NCBI GenBank assembly: GCA_964530525.1
Contig: CAZHBH010000097.1
Coordinates: forward strand, 1-5,796
Direction: 5' to 3'
Origin: CAYNQN01 sp964530525
GTDB taxonomy: Bacteria > Actinomycetota > Acidimicrobiia > Acidimicrobiales > Acidimicrobilacustridaceae
Length of the DNA stretch: 5,796 nucleotides
Made by a program: the position numbers and the translations under genes. The notes under the pieces were generated by a model. The model ran no database searches, had not been told where the DNA came from, and saw only the letters and a list, made by a program, of their open reading frames with translations. Positions within the stretch are counted from its first letter, which is position 1; each line of letters begins with the position of its first letter. Below, in pieces: positions 1-5,380 of the stretch.

Positions 1-1
1 G

Positions 2-2857
2 GGCGTCACCGTCGTGGTCGGGCCGAACGGCAGCGGCAAGTCCAACGTCGTCGACGCGATCGGGTGGGTGCTCGGGGCGCAGGCGGCGAGCACGGTGCGG
101 TCCCAGAAGATGGACGACGTCATCTTCGCCGGCACGACGAAGCGGTCCGCCCTCGGGCGCGCCGAGGTCTCGCTCGTCATCGACAACAGCGACGGCATGT
201 TGCCGGTCGAGTTCAACGAGGTGACGATCACCCGCACCCTCTTCCGCACGGGCGACAGCGAGTACGCCATAAACGGATCTCCCTGCCGGCTCCTCGACGT
301 TCAAGAGCTCCTCTCCGACAGCGGTGTCGGTCGCCAGCAGCACGTGATCGTCAGCCAGGGCCAGATCGACGGGGTTCTGAGCGCCCGGCCCGAGGAGCGC
401 CGCTGGATCATCGAGGAGGCGGCCGGGGTCCTGAAGCACCGCAAGCGCAAGGAGCGCTCGGAGCGGAGGTTGGCGGCCACCGAGGGCAACCTGCTGCGCC
501 TCGGAGACCTGCTGCGCGAGCTCCGCCGGCAGCTCCGGCCCCTAGAGCGCCAGGCCGAGGCGGCGAGGCGTCACGGCGACCTCGTGAGCGAGCTGTCGGC
601 TCTGCAGGTCTACGTGGCTGGCCGCGAGCTGGAAACCCTCAAGGCCAGGCTCCAGGCCGCCACCTCCGAGCGCTCCCGCCTGCGGGAGTCCGAATCAGCT
701 GCCGTGCGGGCCCTCGGCCAGCTCGACAGCTCGGTGCTGTCGGCCGAGGGGCGCCTGGCCGCACAGGGCGGGGACGACCTGGGTGACCTGCTGGCGCAGT
801 TCGAGTCGCTCCACGAGCGCGCCCGGGGCATGAGCACCCTGCTCGCGGAGCGCGGACGTGGGCTGGAGCGAGAGCGCGACGCCTCGATCGACCAGGGCCT
901 GGTGGAGAGCCTCGAGGCCGAATCCGCCCGCTTGCGCGAGGAGCTGGCCGAGCTGGACGCCGAGTCGGCCGCCACCGCGGAGGGTGACGCTGATGGGGGC
1001 CCTGCTCGGGCGCTCGAAGTCGCCGCCGCTCGCCGCGACGCCGCCCAGTCCGCGGTGACGAAGGCCGAGGAGGCCAGGCGAGACGCAGAAGCCGAGCTGC
1101 GCACCTGGCAGGCCCGCCGTGATGCGCTGAACCTCGCGCTGGAGAACGCCCGCTCGCGAGCTGGCGCCCAGAAGCTCGCGGGGGTCGAGGGTGTCCTCGG
1201 CACGCTCCTCGACGTCGTGGAGGTGGATCCGGGATGGGAAGCCGCCTTCGAGTCGGCTGCAGGCGATGCCTTGGCCGCCACGCTGGTGTCAGATGCGGCA
1301 GCGGCGCGCAGGGCTCTGGGAGCTCTCGCCGCCGAGGATCTGGCAGGGGCCGTGATAGCGCTCGGCGGCACGTCCCGGAACGCGGTGCCGCCCGCCGTGG
1401 GCGTCCCCGTTCGGTCGCACGTGCGGTCTGAGCGCCCCGAGGTCGAGGCGTTGCTCGACGTGCTCGTGGGGGCGACCGTGGTCGTGGAGGGAGGGTGGTC
1501 CGAAGCCCTCGATGCCGCTCTGGCCCACCCCGAGGCGACGGTGGTGACCTCTACTGGGGACCGCTTCGGGCCCACGGGTTGGCGGGTGGGCCAGCGAAGC
1601 ACCGGCGCCACCGGAGCCGCCCTGGCCGAGGCAGAGGCCAAGGTCGAGTCCAGCGTGCCGGCCCTAGACGAGGCCGTCGCCTTTCACGAAGCCGCTCGGC
1701 GGGAGCTCGACGAAGCCCGCCACGCGTACTCGGACCTGCGAACCGATCTGGAGGTACGTGCTGCGGCCGCTGCGCAGCGCCGGCAGCTCCTCAAGGGGAG
1801 GCTGGAAGAGGTGGAGCGGCGACTCGAGGGCCTGGCTGCCCAGCGCGCGCAGGCCGAGAGCAACAGGGTGGGGCTGGACTCGCGGATCGTGGCCACGCGT
1901 CGCCTTGCCTCGTTCACCGCTGCCCGCTCCAAGGAGATCGAGGTCGTCCTCGAGGACCTGCGGTCCATGCGCAAGCGCCAATCGGACCTGGCTCGGGACG
2001 CAGTTGCCGAGCTCGACGACCTGCGCCGCCGCCGCAGGCAGGCCGAGGCAGAGCTGGTCCAGCTGCGAGAGAAGCTGCGCCGCACCGAGCTCGACGAGGC
2101 GGAGGTGCGTCTGAGGATCGAGACCGCGGTGGAGACGCTGCGGCGCGACCTCGACACGGATCCACAAGCGGCGATGGCCGCCGAGCTCCCGGAGCTCCCA
2201 GAGGGCACCAACCCGACCGCTCGCGTCCGCGAGCTGGAACGGGAGCTGCGGATCATGGGACCGGTTAACCCGCTGGCCCTGGAGGAGTACGAAGCCCTTC
2301 AGGAGCGCCACCAGTTCCTGCAGGAGCAGCTGGACGACGTCAAGGCCTCCCGCCGTGAGCTCTCGAAGATCATCAGGGCGATCGACGCCGAGATCGTCAG
2401 CGTGTTCACGGCGGCGTTCGCGGACGTCTCGGCCAACTTCGAGCACCTCTTCGGAACCCTCTTCCCGGGGGGCACGGGACGCCTCCGCCTGAGCGATCCC
2501 GAGAACCTCCTGGACACGGGCATCGAGGTTGAGGCCAAGCCGTCGGGCAAGAACGTCAAGAAGCTCTCGCTGCTCTCGGGAGGCGAGCGCTCCCTCACCG
2601 CGCTGGCGTTCCTCTTCGCCGTCTTCCGCAGCAGGCCCTCGCCGTTCTACGTGATGGACGAGGTCGAAGCAGCGCTCGACGACGTCAACCTGCACCGCTT
2701 CCTCGACCTGATCAAGGAGTTCCGCCAGGAGGCGCAGCTGATCATCGTGAGCCACCAGCGGCGGACGATGGAGTCGGCCGACTGCCTCTACGGGGTGAGC
2801 ATGCAGCCGGGGGGCTCCTCGAAGGTCATCTCCGAGAAGATCGGCGCCGGGAGCTAG
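2..2857 (+). CDS. smc: Chromosome partition/condensin ATPase SMC (5'-truncated by window edge)
   Basis: SMC forms a dimer of ATP-gated coiled-coil arms that, with ScpA/ScpB, organises and segregates the chromosome. The frame is open from base 2 and gives 951 residues (numbered from there). Seen in order: Walker A GPNGSGKS (7-14), Q-loop SQGQ (118-121), EEAAGVLKHRKRK just after, a coiled coil (about 160-390), the hinge (from VEGVLGTLLDVV at 395 to about 545), a second coiled coil (to about 740), the MGPVN motif (752), ABC signature LSGGE (858-862), Walker B ending VMDE with catalytic D886-E887, D-loop ALDD, and the H-loop in IIVSHQRRTME. All ATPase residues are intact. About 24 N-terminal residues (the usual MYLKSL.. 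strand) lie off the left edge, so the whole protein would be about 975 residues, against 1186 in B. subtilis; the deficit lies in the coiled coils. There is a Gly/Asp break in the first arm (about residues 325-335). Identification is secure. Confidence 0.97.
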   Translation, partial: GVTVVVGPNGSGKSNVVDAIGWVLGAQAASTVRSQKMDDVIFAGTTKRSALGRAEVSLVIDNSDGMLPVEFNEVTITRTLFRTGDSEYAINGSPCRLLDVQELLSDSGVGRQQHVIVSQGQIDGVLSARPEERRWIIEEAAGVLKHRKRKERSERRLAATEGNLLRLGDLLRELRRQLRPLERQAEAARRHGDLVSELSALQVYVAGRELETLKARLQAATSERSRLRESESAAVRALGQLDSSVLSAEGRLAAQGGDDLGDLLAQFESLHERARGMSTLLAERGRGLERERDASIDQGLVESLEAESARLREELAELDAESAATAEGDADGGPARALEVAAARRDAAQSAVTKAEEARRDAEAELRTWQARRDALNLALENARSRAGAQKLAGVEGVLGTLLDVVEVDPGWEAAFESAAGDALAATLVSDAAAARRALGALAAEDLAGAVIALGGTSRNAVPPAVGVPVRSHVRSERPEVEALLDVLVGATVVVEGGWSEALDAALAHPEATVVTSTGDRFGPTGWRVGQRSTGATGAALAEAEAKVESSVPALDEAVAFHEAARRELDEARHAYSDLRTDLEVRAAAAAQRRQLLKGRLEEVERRLEGLAAQRAQAESNRVGLDSRIVATRRLASFTAARSKEIEVVLEDLRSMRKRQSDLARDAVAELDDLRRRRRQAEAELVQLREKLRRTELDEAEVRLRIETAVETLRRDLDTDPQAAMAAELPELPEGTNPTARVRELERELRIMGPVNPLALEEYEALQERHQFLQEQLDDVKASRRELSKIIRAIDAEIVSVFTAAFADVSANFEHLFGTLFPGGTGRLRLSDPENLLDTGIEVEAKPSGKNVKKLSLLSGGERSLTALAFLFAVFRSRPSPFYVMDEVEAALDDVNLHRFLDLIKEFRQEAQLIIVSHQRRTMESADCLYGVSMQPGGSSKVISEKIGAGS
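2854..2857. other. Convergent stop codons of smc and the MoxR-like gene sharing CTAG
   Basis: smc stops with TAG at 2855-2857 on the plus strand, and the MoxR-like gene stops with TAG at 2856-2854 on the minus strand. Because CTAG is its own reverse complement, each stop lies within the same four bases. There is no spacer, so any terminator for either gene must lie inside the other gene's coding sequence. Confidence 0.95.
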
Positions 2858-3726
2858 ATCTCCGCCGCCCCTTCGGGTGCGGTTGGGGGTGCGAGCCCTT
2901 CCGGGGCTTGCTGAGAAGGTGCGATGCGCGGCGCGGCCACCGTGCTCAGGATCCGCACGAGGATCTGCTCGACGCCGAGGCCCTGGGCCGTCGCCTGGTG
3001 GGACAGCACGATTCGGTGCCGGAGCACCTCGGGAGCGGCGTCGAAGACGTCCTGGGGAACCGCGTAGGCCCTGTCGCGCAGCACCGCCAGGGCCCTCGCG
3101 CTCGCGACCAGGGCGGCCGTGGCCCTCGGGCCCACCCCCTGGGCGATGAGCCCTGGGAGGTCTGCCATCCCGTAGGCAGCTGGATCGCGGGTTGCCTGCG
3201 CGAGATCGACCGCGTACTCGATGACGCCGCGGTCCACGAACGCCGCTCGGGCAGTGCTGCGCAGCTTGCCCAGAGAGTCGGGCCACAGGACCCGGGTTGC
3301 CTCGCGGGGCTCCGAATCCATGCGCTGGACCAGCTCCACCTCCTCGGCGCGGTTGGGGTAGGCGAGGACCACTTCCATCAAGAACAGGTCCCTGGTGGCC
3401 AGGGGCGGCGAGCTGGTGACCTCGCCTGGCACCTGGCCCTGGATCGGTGCCACAGCCATGGATGGGTCACCGTCCCTCGATCCACTGGCGGGTTGAGCAC
3501 CCGAACCACGGTGGGAGGAGATGTCGTGGGCCTCGAGACGCCGCACGGAGGTGTCTCCGACGGCTGTGGCGAAGGCCTCGACCAGCGGCGCCGAGGGCAG
3601 TCCGACCGGGCTGGTCACCAGGCAGTCGCCCCCGGCCACCAGACATGCGAAGAGGCGCTCGATCGCCCTGTCCTGCCCGACGACCACGCGCTTCACCTCG
3701 AAGACGGCCTGTTCGGCGAGGCTCAC
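2854..3726 (-). CDS. MoxR/AAA-family-like protein, apparently ATPase-dead
   Basis: 290 residues. MoxR AAA+ ATPases are chaperone-like proteins that usually act with von Willebrand factor A partners. The N-terminus (EVKRVVVGQDRAIERLF, 10-26) and the C-terminal lid (VIEYAVDLAQATR 168-180; QGVGPRATAALVASARALAVLR 196-217; VLRHRIVLS 234-242) clearly belong to this family. The nucleotide site does not: where members have GVPGLAKT, this has SPVGLPSA (39-46), so the P-loop Lys and Thr are Ser45 and Ala46. The Walker B/DEINRA region is missing, and sensor 1 (ATQNP) reads VAPIQ (92-96). PPLATRDLFLMEVVLAYP (107-124) resumes the family pattern. The tail (268-290) is Pro/Ala-rich. I chose the GTG at 3726 because it overlaps the pyrH stop (GTGA) and gives the family's normal N-terminus; only a weak GGTGG precedes it, suggesting translational coupling. 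No VWA or DUF58 partner is visible. The function is unknown; it may be a regulatory pseudo-ATPase or an early decaying gene. Confidence 0.85.
   Translation of the reverse strand: MSLAEQAVFEVKRVVVGQDRAIERLFACLVAGGDCLVTSPVGLPSAPLVEAFATAVGDTSVRRLEAHDISSHRGSGAQPASGSRDGDPSMAVAPIQGQVPGEVTSSPPLATRDLFLMEVVLAYPNRAEEVELVQRMDSEPREATRVLWPDSLGKLRSTARAAFVDRGVIEYAVDLAQATRDPAAYGMADLPGLIAQGVGPRATAALVASARALAVLRDRAYAVPQDVFDAAPEVLRHRIVLSHQATAQGLGVEQILVRILSTVAAPRIAPSQQAPEGLAPPTAPEGAAEI
2865..2882 (+). terminator. Candidate UUCG-capped terminator hairpin after smc
   Basis: Starting 7 bases after the smc stop, CCGCCCC-TTCG-GGTGCGG can fold into a 7-position stem with one C.U mismatch (2869/2878), closed by a C(UUCG)G tetraloop, a class of loop known to be unusually stable in RNA. 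No U-tract follows (the next bases are TTGGGGG), so it is not a textbook intrinsic terminator; U-poor hairpin terminators have been proposed for actinobacteria. It lies inside the last codons (PEGAA) of the opposing MoxR-like gene, so base composition alone could have produced it. In the minus-strand transcript the loop would read CGAA, with an A.G mismatch. It could also simply protect the 3' end of smc mRNA. Confidence 0.35.
3586..3612 (-). other. Degenerate Walker A (P-loop) position of the MoxR-like protein
   Basis: These codons encode SPVGLPSAP (residues 39-47), aligned by the flanking GL and LV to the family's GVPGLAKTL. The first Gly, the Lys and the Thr of the P-loop are all replaced, while the surrounding frame and codon usage are normal. 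That argues against a local frameshift error. Confidence 0.8.
3723..3726 (-). promoter_or_regulatory. GTGA start/stop overlap coupling pyrH to the MoxR-like gene
   Basis: On the minus strand the bases GTGA contain the GTG start of the MoxR-like gene (3726-3724) and the TGA stop of pyrH (3725-3723). Four-base overlaps of this kind commonly go with translational coupling, in which the ribosome ending the first gene restarts on the second. No strong Shine-Dalgarno precedes the GTG, in keeping with this. Confidence 0.8.
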
Positions 3727-4472
3727 GAGACCACCGTCCCCACGGGCTCGCCGGCAGCGACGGCGGCGATGTTGCCGGGTCCCAGGAGGTCGAACATCAC
3801 GATGGGCAACGAGTTGTCCATGCAGAGGGTTATGGCCGTGGAGTCCATCGCACGCAAGCCCCTGTTGAGCACGTCTAGGTAGGTGACCTCCGTGAGCTTG
3901 GTGGCCGAGGGATCGATCTTGGGATCCGCGGTGTAGATGCCATCGGTCCCCGAGTGGGTCCCCTTCAGCAGCACGCCGGCCTCGATCTCCACCGCCCGGA
4001 GCGCGGCGGTGGTGTCGGTGGTGAAGAAGGGGTTGCCCGTGCCACCGGCGAAGATCACGACCCGGCCCTTCTCGAGGTGCCTGATGGCCCGGCGGCGGAT
4101 GTAGGGCTCTGCGACCTGAGCCATGTGGATGGCCGAGAGGACCCGCGTGGGTTGGCCCAGCTGCTCGAGCGTGTCCTGCAGGGCGAGACCGTTGATGACC
4201 GTGGCGAGCATGCCCATGTAGTCGGCCTGAGCGCGGTCCATGCCGGCACCGGCTCCCGACATACCCCGCCAGATGTTCCCGCCACCGACGACGATGGCGA
4301 TCTCCACGCCCAGGCCGGCGCGGACGTCCACGATCTCTTGGGCCACCCGAGCCACCACGGTGCCGTCGATCCCGTAGCCGTCGGCCCCTGCGAAGGCCTC
4401 GCCCGAGACCTTGAGCAGCACTCGCTCCCAACGAGGAGAGGTCGGGAGCTCGGCGTCCCCGTCGGTTCCCAA
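3723..4472 (-). CDS. pyrH: UMP kinase (uridylate kinase)
   Basis: Phosphorylates UMP to UDP with ATP, feeding UTP/CTP and dNTP synthesis; cytoplasmic, of the amino acid kinase fold and hexameric in bacteria. The 249 residues are near the family norm (about 240). Motifs seen: phosphate-binding KVSGEAF (21-27), GGGNIWRG (63-70), UMP-site region DYMGMLATVINGLALQD (84-100), AGGTGNPFFTTDTTAALRA (142-160), ATP-site DGIYTADPK (177-185) and MDSTAITLCMDNSLPIVMFD (209-228). The start is a TTG with AGGAGG 8 bases upstream. The first 16 residues are acidic and non-conserved, so the GTG at the Val of ERVLLKVSG is a weaker alternative start. It follows tsf by 47 bases and overlaps the MoxR-like gene by 4. 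The stretch GTHSGTD before GIYTADP may be one residue longer than in many homologues. Function is secure. Confidence 0.97.
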   Translation of the reverse strand: MGTDGDAELPTSPRWERVLLKVSGEAFAGADGYGIDGTVVARVAQEIVDVRAGLGVEIAIVVGGGNIWRGMSGAGAGMDRAQADYMGMLATVINGLALQDTLEQLGQPTRVLSAIHMAQVAEPYIRRRAIRHLEKGRVVIFAGGTGNPFFTTDTTAALRAVEIEAGVLLKGTHSGTDGIYTADPKIDPSATKLTEVTYLDVLNRGLRAMDSTAITLCMDNSLPIVMFDLLGPGNIAAVAAGEPVGTVVS

Positions 4473-4480
4473 GGCGGATC

Positions 4481-4486
4481 CCTCCT
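4481..4486 (-). promoter_or_regulatory. Shine-Dalgarno site setting the pyrH TTG start
   Basis: The minus strand reads AGGAGG here, followed by GATCCGCC (8 bases) and then TTG at 4472. This perfect anti-16S match at good spacing is the main reason to accept the rare TTG as the start of pyrH over an internal GTG. Confidence 0.85.
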
Positions 4487-4519
4487 GCTGCGTTGGCTTG
4501 GCTGCTGGTGGAGCGTTCG

Positions 4520-5314
4520 TCAGGCTCCGATGAAGACCTGGGCGAAGCGGACGATGGTCGCGTCACCCAGGAGCTGGGTGACAGTCTGCTTCTCGTCGCG
4601 AACGTACTTCTGCTCCAGCAGGGCTCGCTCGGCGAACCAGCCGTTCATGCGTCCGTCGACGATCTTGGGCCACGCCTGCTCGGGCTTGCCCTCGGCCTTG
4701 GTGATCTCGGTCAGGGCTTGGCGCTCCTGCTCCACCTCGTCAGCGGGGACCTCGTCGCGCGACAGGTAGCCGGGCTTGGTGAAGGCGATGTGCACAGCGA
4801 TCTCGTGGGCGAGCTCGCGGCTGCCTCCCTCCAGCTCCACGAGCACGGCGTTGACGCCGCGCCCGTCCTGGAGGTGGAGGTAGGAGTCGAGAACGTTCCC
4901 GTCGGCTGCCTCGAAGCGCACGACCTTGCCCAGCTCCAGGTTCTCCTTGGTGGTGAGCTTGAGGTCGTCCAGCTCCGCAGAGCGCTCGGCCGTGGCAGCC
5001 TCGCCCTTGGAGACGACGAGCTCGGCCAGCTCGCCGACCATGTCGGTGACGGCCTGGCTCTTCGCCGTGAAGTCGGTCTCGCAGCGCAGCTCCACGATGG
5101 CCCCCACGCCTCCGTCGACCACCACGGCCACGGCGCCCTGACTGTTCTCACGGTCGCTGCGACCCGCGGCCTTGGCCAGGCCCTTCTCACGGAGCCACTG
5201 GGTGGCGGCCTCGGCGTCGCCGTCGTTCTCCTCGAGGGCGCGCTTGGCGTCCATCATGCCGGCACCGGTCGCCTGGCGGAGCGCCTGGACGTCCTTGGCG
5301 GTGAAGTCAGCCAT
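4520..5314 (-). CDS. tsf: Translation elongation factor Ts
   Basis: EF-Ts is the guanine nucleotide exchange factor that releases GDP from EF-Tu; cytoplasmic. The 264 residues fit the usual length (E. coli 283). The N-terminal UBA-like domain contains VQALRQATGAGMMDAKRAL (9-27), which binds EF-Tu. The core carries the signature CETDFTAK (78-85; family CETDFVA, Asp81 and Phe82 being the residues that disturb EF-Tu's Mg site), HIAFTKPGYLSRDEVP (175-190), and the C-terminal KIVDGRMNGWFAERALLEQ (217-235), matching the family's KIVEGRLNKFFKE..LLEQ. The start ATG has GGAGG 6 bases upstream, with a second AGGAG about 10 bases further up. It lies between rpsB (66-base gap) and pyrH (47-base gap) in the classic order, with no terminator-like hairpin in either gap, so one transcript is likely. 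Confidence 0.97.
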   Translation of the reverse strand: MADFTAKDVQALRQATGAGMMDAKRALEENDGDAEAATQWLREKGLAKAAGRSDRENSQGAVAVVVDGGVGAIVELRCETDFTAKSQAVTDMVGELAELVVSKGEAATAERSAELDDLKLTTKENLELGKVVRFEAADGNVLDSYLHLQDGRGVNAVLVELEGGSRELAHEIAVHIAFTKPGYLSRDEVPADEVEQERQALTEITKAEGKPEQAWPKIVDGRMNGWFAERALLEQKYVRDEKQTVTQLLGDATIVRFAQVFIGA

Positions 5315-5320
5315 GGGTCT

Positions 5321-5325
5321 CCTCC
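5321..5325 (-). promoter_or_regulatory. Shine-Dalgarno site of tsf
   Basis: The minus strand reads GAGGAGATACGGAGGAGACCC before the tsf ATG when split into two parts: an upstream AGGAG and the GGAGG marked here, 6 bases from the start. The nearer copy has the correct spacing; the upstream one could be a standby or chance site. Confidence 0.75.
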
Positions 5326-5380
5326 GTATCTCCTCGCGCCGGCGCCACGGGGTTCGCCAGCTTCGCTGTTCGGGGTGTCA

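Noticed and set aside
610..1641. A 343-codon minus-strand frame antisense to the smc arm and hinge
   Set aside because: Ser/Ala/Arg-rich composition typical of the antisense of high-GC coding DNA; no motif.
2894..2908. Second small hairpin AGCCC-TTCCG-GGGCT downstream of smc
   Set aside because: Only a 5-bp stem with an ordinary loop and no U-tract; weaker than the UUCG hairpin at 2865-2882 and easily expected by chance.
1664..3286. A 540-codon minus-strand open frame antisense to smc and continuing across the MoxR-like gene
   Set aside because: It mirrors the smc frame in GC-rich DNA, crosses the real junction, and has no recognisable domain.
3441..3612. Possible sequencing frameshift explaining the missing P-loop and Walker B of the MoxR-like gene
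   Set aside because: The frame on both sides is the same and continuous, the P-loop changes are substitutions in normal codons, and the lost region is absent, not shifted to another frame.
2908..3882. A 324-codon plus-strand frame opposite the MoxR-like gene and the end of pyrH
   Set aside because: His/Gly/Arg-rich shadow with no family similarity, while the minus strand carries clear MoxR-lid and UMP kinase motifs.
2854..4566. A 570-codon minus-strand open frame running through pyrH into the MoxR-like gene
   Set aside because: Upstream of 3726 it reads pyrH in the wrong frame and gives Arg/Gly/His-rich nonsense. pyrH itself fully explains that stretch, and the GTG at 3726 gives the family's normal N-terminus.
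3954..4769. A 271-codon plus-strand frame opposite pyrH and tsf
   Set aside because: It spans two well-identified opposing genes and their gap, and has no motif of its own.
5336..5345. Perfect palindrome GCGCCGGCGC in the rpsB-tsf gap
   Set aside because: It has no loop and no U-tract, and is only 10 bases in GC-rich DNA; it is probably chance rather than a terminator or operator.
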